Made by a program: the position numbers and the translations under genes. This document shows, piece after piece, positions 9,001 to 25,005 of a stretch of 64,000 nucleotides of DNA. The stretch spans positions 1-64,000 of the forward strand of contig JNDT01001355.1 in NCBI GenBank assembly GCA_000697055.1, read 5' to 3'. Numbering within the stretch: the stretch's first letter is position 1; each line of letters begins with the position of its first letter. Source of the stretch: Saksenaea vasiformis B4078. Lineage: Eukaryota > Mucoromycota > Mucoromycetes > Mucorales > Saksenaeaceae. The notes under the pieces were generated by a model, which saw only the letters and a program-made list of their open reading frames with translations, did not search any database and was not told where the DNA came from.

Positions 9001-11555
9001 TTCATCACTGTAATGCTTGTTTATTACGTTGTGAACGCTGTTATTTTATGGAAGAGGTTCTTATATAACTTTCAGCGGAATGACAGAACGTGATGAATGA
9101 GAAAAGAAAAGAATTGAACTCAATTATTGAAGCTTTGGGTTAAAAAGGGATCTAAGTTTTGGATGGTTTTCGGAAAGTTCAGATTCGATTGAGTGTGAGC
9201 ACCTGACACGACTTCATCATTTTGAACATAGGGAGAAACACGTAACATAGCAACTAGACACGCTACGGAACGTCTACATTTAATCTTTACTTAGGTAAGA
9301 TGTCATTAATGGCCGTGAGAGAAAGTCGGTGAAGTGGATGTACCTATCCGCCCCGGCGTCGCAAAGTTTGATGTCCACGTGCAAGGTCACACCAAACCTT
9401 TTTTTTTTTTTGGCACGCTTCGCCTAACGATCGCTACAAGACTCAGCCACTCTACACCATCTAATGACGAGATCATGTGAGAATTGAGACGGTCCGAAGG
9501 TTTCGCCCGAGACCAAACCTAAAATGGTCACTCTCATTGAATGTAGCTGCTCAATCATTTCCCTAATGTTGGTTCCACCATCCTTGATGCTTCTCGTTAA
9601 CTTGCGGAGTTGCACACCGTGAGTCTATTTGTCGTTCTCTCTGATGTGCATGCAGTCCTGTCGGTCGGAATTAATCAATCCAGTTGAGATATACAAAACT
9701 GCAATGTCGTTAGACTTTATTGCATTGCATCAAGTCCCATCACCAATTGACAGGAAGGCGCAGGTCACTTGGCGTCATGAATTAACCATTACACACTGTG
9801 AGAACAAACTATAAGAGAAAACAAGATTCTACTGTCCCTCATTGATCCAAGTACTATGGCTTATGTATGTCATTGGTTAAACATTACATCCTCTGAATAG
9901 ACATAAATGTCCATATGGTTCCATTGGCAGATCCTCGTTACTAAAACAGAAACAACGGAGATCATCGTCGGAGCTGCGAGCTGCATTTCAACGCGTCTTC
10001 GTACCTTGCGACGTTGCTCAGATCCGTGGCACCCGTTCGAATTGCACCCTCGACATAAATCGTAGTCAATGAATTTACTGGAGAGGATTCATCTTGTAGT
10101 ATTCTTAGCAGAAGTAAAAAGAAGTAACATCATGTATTAAAAAAATAATGGGAGGCAAACGAATTTTTCCTCTAGGAGAACCACCGGTAGAGTCGGGTAC
10201 CCATGCGATAATACGACAATTTAATGCAGAAAAAGGAATAAAAAGCAAAGCATGGTGTCGTCTATTATATTACGATTCAAATGGCTTGAAGTTTTCTCAA
10301 CTGACTTTTTTTTTTTTTGCGAACTGGTCCCCCAAATCGGCCAGGAAATCCAGGACTTCCCGGCCTGGTGCCGAAATACTGTTCAAATGCAATGCATGAC
10401 AGTCCATCCCCGCTCACTCATAATCGCTTTATTACATCTGACATGCTACTCCGCACCGTAGTAAAAGCATATTTCCTAAATCATACTCGTGCCAAGCTAT
10501 TCCCGGTTGCTTGATTGTCATCGATGTTCTTGTGTTTAATCATGGAGCGCTTGGCAATCTTGGCAGCAATCTAGAACGTATACTACAAGAACCGAGAAAC
10601 GGCGATTAGTTTGAAGTGTTTCATCGTCTCCATGACAGTCCCAATAAGATTTCATGCGATTCGTTTGCTTTCGTCAACACGAGGATGAACTTACCTGGCA
10701 CGAGGGTTTGGGGTAGAAAGGGAAGAAGGAAAGAAAAGGAGGGATGGGGATGATGAACCCTCTTGGCAACCCGGGCTAAATCTGTTCAGCAAGTATGTAA
10801 TGAATGGGTTGTACCCTGAACAGAAGTAGTAAGGATGGTTAGGTGCCACTACATTCAGGGAAGCTTCGAACGACCCCCTGTAATATACGGAGCGTATCGT
10901 TATCGTTTCTTCTTCAAAAAAGCTTTTGGTATTGTGGAAGCGGGTCAAACTGTGCTACAGCCAACGATGTCTCGCTTGCCTTTTGCGGCCGGTCTTCACG
11001 AGGCTCAGCAGGTGCCTCTCGAAGCACGCCGCACCACTCTCTTTGTTTCTTTAACCTTACGCTCCGCAATAAAAAAGAATAGCGGTTCGACAAACCATGT
11101 GCTGTACCCATATCCAGGAATAGCCCCTCGTCTTTTTGGTTGCTTTCTTGACCATACCATATCTGTGGTTTACCGAACCCTTATCCATGTGCCCGTCAAT
11201 CTCCTGCTTTTACGCTGTTTGTTCTGAAGGAAGCGCTTTACCAGATAGCTTTTTTTTTTTTGGTATTATTTTTTATCCGCCTGCCAGAGTGATGAAAGAC
11301 GCGTCTTTTTGCTGAGATCGTCTGGCGAGTTCAAGGAGCGCTTCCCAATTTTTTTTTAGTGACAGGCTGAGTTGAGGATTTTGACGTACAGCTGTCCAAT
11401 AACCGATGCGTGCGGACGCCTGCGTCACAAAGGAGCTTCGTCACAGAGCCCAATCTCCTTAAATTCCTAGACATTTCGCGTTTTCAAGCTGCTCTTTTTC
11501 TTTTACCTGTTCCTGTTTATCTCTCTTTCTTTTCTACATCACAGACACTAATAAT
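9001..11555. other. Intergenic region with weak coding relics and the actin promoter
   Basis: Minus-strand traces such as EGAIRTGATDLSNV (near 10010-10065) and IAAKIAKRSMIKHKNIDD (near 10515-10570) look protein-like but are short and unlinked; I cannot assign them. Poly-T runs occur at about 9400, 10306, 11250 and 11348. The last 300 bases before the actin ATG are rich in pyrimidine tracts, as expected for a strongly expressed fungal promoter and 5' UTR. A plus-strand open frame over 10835-11227 lies inside this region and is probably not a gene. Confidence 0.4.
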
Positions 11556-14939
<3,384 letters not shown>

Positions 14940-17900
14940 TCAATTTAGGCTATTAAAAAAAGAAACATTAAGCATCTTCATACTACTTCCACGTACTTAC
15001 GTTCCACGACAGCGATCGCTTCCGCAACTACAAGGTATCTTCATTTCGTCGGGTTCAATTGGGAACTTATAATCATATGTTAATTCCTCGCCTGGTTCAA
15101 TGTCGCGACCAGCGAAGATTGCAATTTTCTTTTGCTTTTTTACAGAGATAATCTTCGCGTAGCAATTAGGCTAATGTATTACACCGTTAGTCAACTTTTC
15201 ACGCTTGATATTGGCATACCGCGCAGCAATGATTAATGAACCTGGCTATGTTCCCTTTTGTCGTCGCGTCAACCACCATATCGTCGTCCACACGAAATAG
15301 ATAGCTACTTCCAATACCGCTGCGTTCGTATATTCGCTCACGTTCCTCAGCTACTTGCTGACGTATAACCTCGCCGACGTATTCAATCAGCATATCATGT
15401 GCAGCAAGGGGCTCAGCGGCGAAAAGCCCCCATTCATGAATCGTCGACCTTCCAAACCGAAGCTTTTTTGCGCGACTCTTCAGGCGGTTGTACTTCGCTG
15501 TGTCGGTTTCGCCCTTCCAACCAGCAGTAGGCTGTTCTCTGTTCCTACCTGGAGCATACGCTGCAGAAGCAGACGCCCGGTCCGTTTCGGATTCAGAGAT
15601 GTTCCACAAAACCTTGGGTGGTTTCATTGACGGCAGAACGGTAGCCTTTCCTCGTGTCCGCGCGCATTGACCGTCGTACATAGCCCATTCCTCATTTTTT
15701 TCCGATCCAATTTCTATCATCTCTCTGTCAATGTAATGATTGAGCTAACAGCAAAGATTACCTTGTACAGCAATTTCAGGCAGGTTTTCAAGAAGTGCCC
15801 GCCGCATAAATTCGTACTCCTCAGGGTCATGTACTTCTTCAAATGGGTTCCACTCTGGCCCAACCGGATAACCACTATCATTGCATATCCTTTCGTCTTC
15901 CTCTTCACTGTCAAATGCTAAAAGTGACTGTTCCATCTCTCTTCGTTCCGCTTCTCGCTGAACTTCTTCAACTTTCTTTTTATCCTCACGCGCCTGAACT
16001 CGTTTCCGGATCTTCTTCTTGGTTGCCTTCTTCCGTGCTGCTTTGGGACGCGTGTCCTCGAAATCGCTGGAGGAATCGGCCTCTTCACTCTTTTTTAACT
16101 TCTGAGACTTCCTTTTCCGTTTTTTGCTAGCTGGACAACTACTAGGAACATAATCGTCGTCTTCCTTGTCTGATGGCAAAGGAGACGCCCTCGGTTCGTC
16201 ACCGTCCTCAGGGATAAAGCTGAACTCATCGTCCTCTTCTACAGATGCTGTCGATGCTTCTCTATCTCCTAATACTCTATTTTCATCTTCAGGAATCGTT
16301 TCTCGTTTACACCGCTTGTTGTTCACGTCCTGCTCAACTGTAGGCACTGCTAACCATTTACGCTTCCCGCTTTTACTCTTAGTTATATCCTGTTGTATCT
16401 TGGGTGTGTCCGTAGTATACAAATCCGGAGCTTCTGGCGGTTGTGTCACTTGCTGTTTCGAGAAATCTTTGAAACTTTGTAACAAAGCATTTGACAGCTG
16501 CAGACACGGGGTCTCTTCTGGGATTTGTCCCATAGCGCATATTGTATTATCGCCCTTTAGACTGCCGGTACTTACTGAGGAATGTCTCATGTGGGATGGA
16601 TAGCGCAGGGACACCTCAAACCCTTCATCCTTCCCCTGTGTGAAGTTGACAGCAGCTAAAGCCAGCTTCGCCAGGGTCAACGATTCAAAGACGATGATCC
16701 AGTCATCAGTGTTATGGTATATCTACAAGTCAATCATCGTTAATTCCTTATTGAGAGGATAAGATATATTTACATCAAGATAATTCAAATGTTCAAAGAG
16801 TTTATACAATTTTGCGAATCCTCCCTGGTCAAGAGGCACATGTTGGCCAGATATAGTCAGCGATGGTTTGGTGGGTGACCAAGGGAGAGACTATTATAAA
16901 ACTATATCAGAAATGGCCTCTCTTTCCCCTTTGTAAAACATCATAGTCTTACCTCACACGGTGAATCAGGCGATCTCGGACTTTGACAATACAGACCGCT
17001 AGGAGTCGCGTGTGCAGAACTGTGACGTGTGTGATTGCTTTCAGGGACACCTTGGGGGTGGTTCGACATAGCTGTCGGTCTATGAGAGACGGTTGATATC
17101 GCTTGACAGGACGAGGATCGATGAGGTTGAGGCAACGGTGACGAGTTATTCACAAACGTTGCATTAGGACTATGACGATCTAAATGCTGATCATGGTTAA
17201 AGTGTTGTATTATAGCTTGTTGATTGTCATGTCTTGGCGAATGAGACGAGGTTTGTTTTGCATCCAACAGCCTTGTGAGGCGAGATCCATGTTGTACAGT
17301 GTCACCTTCTACCATTTTCTGCAAAACGACTGAAGACCAGCTTACGGATGGATCTGCAAAGGAAGTTGGATCGACGTAGGGTGCAGATATATTCTGGCCA
17401 TAATACATCTTCTGCTGTTCTTGATGCCGCATCCACATAGATGTACTGAGCGTTTGTAATAATCCAAATGGACGGGCTCGTTCTGCAGTAGCTGCTCTCA
17501 ATTTTTCACCTAAAAATTATATGAGGAAACCGAGAGTAAGGTTTGGGCCCGTTTGCTGTTACCCGTTGGATCAAACTCTACTTTTATTGATCCAGTCGAG
17601 CATAAATTCAGGCCATTGCCTTTCTCTATTGCACGACAAGCCGCAGCATATCCATCAGGCGCAAACGTAACACGTGCGATGCCGAGAGAGCAATTCGTTG
17701 TAGGACATTTTTCGATATCAACTCTCTGAACATGCCCGTATACATAGAAACAAGTCGCAATTTCCATATCATTCATGAGGGGTGAGAGATTGGAAACAAG
17801 TACAGTGGCAGACATGCTTGGTTCAAAGGTGTGCTCGTCACGCTGTATACATCGTGAGGGTCCGTTCTGTATTAAGTATAGCGCTGTTACCTTGAAATGT

Positions 17901-18176
17901 GCGCGTTGCAATAGTGATGCGTATGGAGTGCATCCCATGGAATTCGACTTTTCATAGGTGGGGTGTGCCAAACGAGGATCTCGAGCGACAATGAGAGGAG
18001 ATTCCTAAATAATAAGGCAATGTATTGAGGGTCTATTCATCATGAGCAATCGTTTTGTATACATTTTTATCTTGAAACTTGTAGATCGGGCGCGAGAATT
18101 GTTTAGTAGTGTTTTGGTCAAGATCAGGATCGTAGACAACTCTGTAATTCCGTGGGGGAATCGTAGCATCGGTCAT
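14940..18176 (-). CDS. SET1: Set1: histone H3 lysine-4 methyltransferase, COMPASS catalytic subunit
   Basis: Set1 methylates H3K4 at transcribed genes. The exons are 18176-18063, 18004-17891, 17842-17563, 17509-16953, 16890-16774, 16722-15762, 15722-15220, 15170-15001 and 14949-14940, all GT-AG and in phase, for about 941 residues. The 48-nt intron at 17890-17843 is open in frame, and its retention would give 957. The N-terminus ([11 protein letters not shown], then VARDPRL) matches Set1 openings. An RRM follows ([20 protein letters not shown] to [12 protein letters not shown]). A long low-complexity region carries an acidic/basic stretch with [16 protein letters not shown] nuclear signals. 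An n-SET segment precedes the SET domain: [20 protein letters not shown], then [15 protein letters not shown] and ELTYDYKF. The post-SET zinc motif [13 protein letters not shown] is completed only by the 10-nt last exon. The SAM-binding NHC and catalytic Tyr motifs are intact. It is somewhat shorter than yeast Set1 (1080 aa). Confidence 0.93.
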
Positions 18177-18539
18177 GACGAAGCAGAAAAAGAGTTACTT
18201 GGCGTATTCACACCTATGGCTTTTTAAAATGGGCAAAGTAATGACGCCTATAAATGCAATGCAAATCCTAGTAAAAGATAAAAAGGCGCGAGATACCATG
18301 ACAAACGCATGAGGACTCTTCACACACTCTTTTTCCGTCCTACGTCAGCAATTTGTTTCTGGCGATTTCAGGTTGAAAATAAAAAGGTTAAGTTGCAGAA
18401 ACTTTTTTATTTGTACTGGATAGATAATATTTTTATCATGGTAAGTTAAATGAGAGTGAGTGAATGAGTGATTGTGTGTGTTTGTGAGCGTGTGTACGTG
18501 TAATATGGGTAACCAGTAAAGGGAATAGAAAATTTCTCT
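18177..18539. other. Intergenic spacer with a (GT)-rich tract
   Basis: Upstream of SET1, about 18450-18505 consists of GAGT/TGTG repeats. This spacer also holds the 3' flank of the exchanger gene. No gene is seen. Confidence 0.5.
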
Positions 18540-21500
18540 TTAGGGAAGAATGAAAAACTCCAGAAATATGTTGAAAAGGCAACATGTGCAGTAAACAAAA
18601 ATCATCCACCATCCCAGCCCTTTGTTGACGCGGTAACCATTAACGTTTACCACAACTAATGTGCTAAGGAGGACAATTATTAACCCTCCGCACGATACCA
18701 AAATGGTGGGTGCCACATCCAATTGATATGGCTTTCCCGTTAACCACGCTTGATATGTCGCGGATAGACCAACGCCGAGTACCATATCTGCAAATAAAAA
18801 GGTTAATTGCTGGTCAGTGCGCTTAAACAGATTTTGGCTTACTCAGCAGAGGCCCTGCGTAACATGCTGAAATGGCCATGGTTGGAAACCCCATCTAAAG
18901 TCCAATGATTAACCATAGTTACAGTTATGCAAGTCTCTTTTGCTTGCCTTGGCAATGGCTGTGTTGGCTACCAAATCACCTATGCTGTTCCCCTGCAAAA
19001 AAATTTGTATGTCAGTCATCTTGTGTAACATTACCTTAATCTGCCACACATACCACAGCAAAGATCGTCAAGCCCATGACGGCGTCACTGATATCCAAAA
19101 TAACTCCAAATGCCTAGGTACAGTATAAAACTAGCGTTACACAAATGGAACACATCCTACTTACTTGCAACAATCCAACAATCTCGTTTGCCAGCAAAAA
19201 GATCCAATTCAACGAGATAGCGAACCCGGCAAATGATAGAATCCAGTACCACTCAGGTGGTCGATCCTCCTTGGTAATACAGACGACAAACGCCGAAAGG
19301 ATACAGCCAATTCCTATTCCAATGGGTATGTAGCTTACTGGAATCATGTCATTCACTACAGCATCCAAAGTTAATATCTTCGCATACAAGAGGTCTTTGC
19401 CCAACTTACATGCCATCACAGAAAAAACGAAGCAGCATGAGAAAATAGCTTGCGCCGCTAACAACCATCGGCACCATTCTCTGTTCATTTCAACTTCTTC
19501 GTCAATCACAGACAACACGTCCTCTGTATATTCTGCCTGTGATGCCGGCACCGTCAAATAATTACTGGTGCCTCTCATAGATGCTCCTTCCGGAAGAGGT
19601 TCGTCGTTGACCACTTCGATATCGTCCACTTTGATGTTTTCTGCTTCGGCAACTGGAAGTGTCAAAGTGAATAACAGAACCAAGGGCGCTGCGATCACAG
19701 AGCTCAGCATGGACGAGAATGGCTTTTGATTGAGTTCTTGCAAAGTTGGGAATAGAGTCTGCCAAACATCCTGCGCAATGAAATAATATTTTGCAGGCAC
19801 AGGGATCTTCCCTATCCACACGTTTTCCTGTTTGTGTAAATCGCTCCCAATAAAGTCATCTGGTTTCGGGATGTCCCTAGTTTCTTCACTTCCAGGTGCT
19901 GGTAACGCCACAGAAATAGCTTTCTGATCACGCTCTACGGGCGATAGGGAAGAGCCTGTACCCATATGTGACTGTACCAGGTTGTGGGATCGATGATCAT
20001 TTAGGCAGGTAACACTACCCCTGCTTACCGATTGTTCACTAGCAGAGATAGACGATATGCATTGATTATCACCATGGTTACCGTTGGCCTGTGCGTTTTG
20101 CTGATCTAAAAAGTCATCATTCCCCATATAGGGAGGCGCAAGTCTAATCTCTGGTATCGTCATAGGTTCTGGATGGTCGGTACGTGTTGAAGAAGACGTA
20201 TTTGGAGGGAGTGCGACAGAATGGTTGTTCTGATTTCGAGAAATATAGGTGAAGTAATCTTCCGTCATTCCAGTACCATCAGGACTAGTCGACCGGCGAG
20301 GATCTGTAACTATCGGGTGACCAACAAACGTAGATGCTCGCGGTCTCCCTCCATATCTGGACACCATCGAAGGGAAGGATGACTGCGATGACCCCTGCCA
20401 TATTTGGGGTGGCATCGATGATTCACGACGTCGATCCGTTGACTCAATCGACTGGCTGCTACCAGCACGACGAATCGCTGACACTTGGTCCCGAAACTTT
20501 AAACTTTTCATATTAATATGCTTGTTCGCTATATTTCATGTCGAGGTACCTCGATTGCACTGAATAGAGATGTTCTTATTCCAATACGGGGAGTCATCGG
20601 ATGGCGAGAAAGACGTGTGGAGATCGAGCCATTAGTGCTCGTTGTGCGCAACATGTTCATGGAATCGATGTGGAGTGATGAGCGAAACGATGAGTTGGAA
20701 GATATGGGACGAATAACGTGACCAAGATGTTGTTCACGTTCAGGTGCATCCCACTGTTCGGAGAAACCTTGCTCAGGTATAGACAAACGCGGCGGTTTCG
20801 CGTTGCGTTCTAGAATGGATGAGAAATACTTGTAGGGTGTGACTATGCATCCATGTTTACCTGGAGTAGTCGGTAGGAGTCTCGATGTTTCAGTGATATG
20901 CTCCTCGGTTTGGCTTTGTTTTAATGTGGACGGCTTGCGCTCAAGGCTTGCAGACGCATGTGCATCCGGAAACCGATAGGCACCATAGGCGACGACGGAG
21001 ACGTACGTAAGATAGTATGCAATTAGAATGCCACCATGATACCAGCAAATGCGGCGATGATACACGATCCAACTCATTATCATAATTGCTCCCGCGAGAA
21101 ATGTCGCATCACGCATAAAAGTGATACGCTTCGATTGGAATGGTCGAATGATACCCATAGAACCGGAAACCACAGCCACAATGAAAAATGCTGCACCTAT
21201 TAGTTCACCTACAGCAAGTGATCCCGAGCCTGAATTCATAGCACTGCGAGTAACCAAATTAAGAAGATATCGGCATCTGCATCGCCACAACCTACCTAAA
21301 TGTACTAAATAGGTCGGGGCTCCCATTTCCAAATGCCAAGATAGTTACACCCGCCTGACATTTCTTAGCACACAATGTCATAGTGCGTGGATTCTTACCA
21401 TATTCTCTGATAATTGGAGTTTCGTGGAGATGGTTTGCAAATTCGGACCTAAATTGACGATCCAGAAAATTAAGGTTCGTTCCACAGGCCAACGATCGTC

Positions 21501-21957
21501 CTGTTACACTCACAGAAAAAGTCCGAAGCGACTAGACCAACAGCTCCAAAAAGTACCAGAAGGCCGATTACCTATATAAAGAGGTTATTATATGCACTTT
21601 ATATGTAAGATTATTTGCATCTAGATGCAATCAAAATTAGGAAATGAAAAGCCATCGTTACCATGATCACAAAAGAGACAGGTTTCCATAACACAGAGCA
21701 ATAGTAAAGTCTGAGATAGAAACCGCTGAAGCCGTGACAGGTTGATCGTACGAAGGCGCACTGGTCTTCATGAAGCTCGATAAGGGAGCACTAATAGCGG
21801 GTTTTCAGTATGACAAACACCATATAACAGTCTTAACTGCTTTGCGACTTTGAGTCAAAATGGAATGGCTGCTGCTTGCATAACCAGCAAGCGGTGAGAA
21901 TGACAGCGTTGCAATGATCCCAAGGCAAAGGATCAGAATAGCAATCTTGGGAGACAT
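18540..21957 (-). CDS. NCLX-type sodium(proton)/calcium exchanger of the CaCA superfamily
   Basis: This is a membrane antiporter that exports Ca2+ from an organelle or the vacuole in exchange for Na+ or H+. Twelve exons join in phase: 21957-21829, 21790-21662, 21571-21514, 21448-21399, 21354-21296, 21243-20550, 20496-19410, 19355-19165, 19113-19054, 18992-18948, 18894-18843 and 18787-18540, giving 933 residues. A signal-like hydrophobic N-terminus is followed by CSLIELHEDQCAFVRSTC, the NCLX luminal Cys motif. Alpha-repeat 1 reads AGVTILAFGNGSPDLFSTFS. Alpha-repeat 2 is split over exons as MGLTIFAV then GNSIGDLVANTAIAK. Between them lies a cytoplasmic loop of about 400 residues rich in Ser/Pro/Gln, probably regulatory. 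The C-terminal helices (YIPIGIGIGCILSAF, GLSATYQAW, WWMIFVYCTCCLFNIFLEFF) complete the fold. Intron 10 uses a GC donor. Location (mitochondrion versus vacuole) cannot be told from sequence. Confidence 0.9.
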
Positions 21958-24900
21958 GGTGGAGAAGCGTGTCCAACGAAGACGAAACGAAGGAGGGAAA
22001 AAAAGGGAAGTAGCCCATGTTTGGCGCACTCTTTACTTTACAGCCTTTCTTGTTCCAAGTTGGACATTTCGGACAGTCAAACTGGCTACCGGACCTCTGT
22101 CCGCGTGACAAACACAGTTTTTCCATAAAAAAAATGCTCGGTTAACCCCCATAGCTATAGCAAAAGGCAACTTTTCATTTTCCGACGGAATCAACGGAAG
22201 GGAAATTAAAATGATCCTGTGAGAAGTACAATAGCTTTCTTATCAGCAGGAGCGTTTAACATGAAGTGCATTCCTTCAATGTATAGGAAATAGGAAGAAA
22301 TGGCGCTCACCTTCATTTTACTCGATCATGTATCGTTTATTTTGGCTGCAAGCCATGAACACGAACATCAAACCAACGGGATAATGAACCCGCTGATTTA
22401 AAAGAAAAAGTAAATATATCTAAATTAAATAATAATTTGCACTTCCTACAACAAATTCTCCTTTGACTGATAGGATAGTCAGTCTTCTAGTAGCAAGTAA
22501 CTCAATTCCTCTGCTCAGAGGATTGGTAGGTAAGCGGCTGTGGATGCATAATAGGCATGCATGGCATCGCGGCAAACAGTAATCAGCAGACTGCTGAACA
22601 TGAGGGAGTAGTATGTGAGAAGAGCTATTACTTGGCATGACGACGACAGACGTAGGAAGGCGATGGTACTTTGTGGTGCGTTCCTCGTATCGCCTTCCTG
22701 ATCGCAGTATGCCAGATGATGGTTATCTTGTGACGCTGACGAACATCGTACTGTATATTTCTTAGAAGGCTTAGGATTAATTATCATTCATTATCCGTAT
22801 GGACAAGGGCAAACGGGTATATGATTCCTAGTCGGTATGCAAGGCATGCTGTTATGGCGTACATTATTGGATATTTCCTACCACCCTGTAGCCGATGTTG
22901 GCGCTCGCTTCATCGACCATGTAGCAAGGGAGATATTAAATAAATGTTTTGGAAGCGGAAAGGACGCCTTTTGCCATGTGCTGACATTCAATCGAGTTCT
23001 AGGTGCAGCTCGTAGTTAGTACCATCAAGCCAGACATTAAATTGCTATGTGCACAATCAAACCCTGTTAGATCCGCGATATTATGCTAACATAACATGCT
23101 CTGGAATTAACTATAATATAAGCTATAGCCACCACCCATGCAAGAAGCTGCGTATACAGCATTATCAGCACATTGTAGCTACAAATAAACGTTTATGGTA
23201 TATCGGTGACGGGATTGACTGTACTCCCTTCCGGTACGATTCGGGACAGCCATCTGTAATAGCAACGTGAGCATGTATAATGTCACACAGTTTTACTCAC
23301 ATTCGTAACTGAACCGAAATAGGCCCCAGCGACAAGCATCTTCAACTACTATATAGTGGTTTTTGCACAACGATTTTTATTGCCAGGAATTGGCTTTGCG
23401 TTCGCTCTGGTTGATTTCTATAAATGCTTCCTTATATTAGCCGACGGAAAAATAATCTGTGATCTTTTGTGTTCACAGGTACGAGATATTGCAGTTAGTA
23501 ACTTGCATATTTTCGTAACCTTGCAGATAGTTTGCGACGGATGGACATTCGTGCGCTACGATGATCCCATCTGGTCATGTGTTTTATCATCAGCATTGTC
23601 ATCAAGGTATAGCCATTGCACACCATGCATCACTTGCAGAATCATTGGTAGACGTCTTTTGATGTTTGCCCTTTAACGTGGCCTTCACTGCAACGAAATT
23701 GTCAGTTAGACTTTAGGAATTCATTGTGGGCATGGATGAACTAGACGGAATCTGACCTCGCGCAGTTGGTCACGATATATTTCATTGAACATAGAAACGA
23801 TTCTAAAATAAGTAAATAGCATCATGTCCGTACAGCAGGCTTCAATATCAAATCACGATATGCGATATCATCCAGCTCAGCCAAAGTAAAGGTGCTTTCC
23901 CAAAGATCTTCAGCAGCAGATAGAAGTTATCCGCGTGCCCTTCACCTTGTCAAGTAGGCCATAGAACCAATAGCGGGAGTGCTTTCATCAAGCAAATCGT
24001 CCATCCCGTGTAAGTACTCGATCTGAGGCAATTTGAGGTCAGTCGAGACGTGTTAATATGCTAATCTAGAACGTTCCAAAGAGTATGACTTACAACCTTC
24101 CGAGCTGTCGTTTCTTTCTCTCCACTCCAAAGCCTAAAGTAACGAGACTTCGGAATCTCTTAATAGTTCTTGCATGTATTTCTTTTCGGTTAGAATCCGG
24201 ACGGTTTATCCCTAAATAATATGACAAGGCAAAGAAGTTTACAATACCCGCCATGTCGAGTAACCAACAGCATGTGATGTACTGCTACTGCGATTAAAGA
24301 TCAGCGCAAGTTAAGATAAGATGTATTCACTGCCGTTCTCTTGAAAGATGGGCCCCCGTTTTGATTTATTTAAATGAACAAAGTGAGCATGACACCCTCT
24401 TGCTCTCATGGTGCACCATGTCGGCAAGCTACGCCCAAATTGTATCTTCCATAGAAGTTTGCGAGGTTTCAGTACCATTCCACGTTGGGCGATTAGGACA
24501 AATTTGCGTTGACTTCAGGTAAGCCTCGTTCTAAAACATATGAAATTTGGGTACGTTCCTGGGTGCTCGTAGAATGTCTTTCATGCGATGGGACATCCAT
24601 TGCGGTCGCGATAGTTCTCTGAAACATCATCGTCTTGCATAGAAATGCTTGAACGTAGAAAATTCACTGACACAGATGTATGTATTATCGTTTCTGAAGG
24701 CGAATTTGAAGATCTTAATGACGCCAGGTTTGATCGTAACATGTAATTTTGCTTCCAATGGATAGCATGTTGTGATCAGATCACATCAGACTTCGAGTCT
24801 ATCTCGTACTATTCCCCCTTTTCCTGTCTCCATTCTTAATGCGTTTCTTCCATTGCTCGAGTCTGTCACGCAGATAATTACATGACAGATCTAAGTACAC

Positions 24901-25005
24901 CAGGATACACAAATATTATCACTTTGCTCTCCCATCACGCAAACTCCATGCCTCGGACCTGCACAGCCTACTTTTTATTATTGCAATTGTTTTCTCGTCA
25001 CTTGT
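21958..25005. other. Gene-poor 3-kb region
   Basis: No confident gene. Weak protein-like traces occur on both strands, for example ISYHPVADVGARFIDHVARE at 22870-22930 (plus) and an unlinked GEGHADNFYLLLKIFGKAP at about 23900-23960 (minus). They lack continuous frames and known motifs. These may be remains of old mobile sequences. The 5' end includes the promoter of the exchanger gene. Confidence 0.35.
24419..24532 (+). CDS. Possible first exon of a small unidentified protein
   Basis: ATG is followed by an open frame SASYAQIVSSIEVCEVSVPF and HVGRLGQICVDF ending at a good donor (AG/GTAAGCC, about 24521). A downstream acceptor near 24571 continues for about 25 codons before a stop. Codon composition looks protein-like, but I recognise no domain and cannot fix the gene's end. 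Confidence 0.2.

Noticed and set aside
10835..11227. Plus-strand 130-codon frame upstream of actin
   Set aside because: It lies in the presumed upstream region of actin, has no recognisable domain, and overlaps other frames of equal quality.
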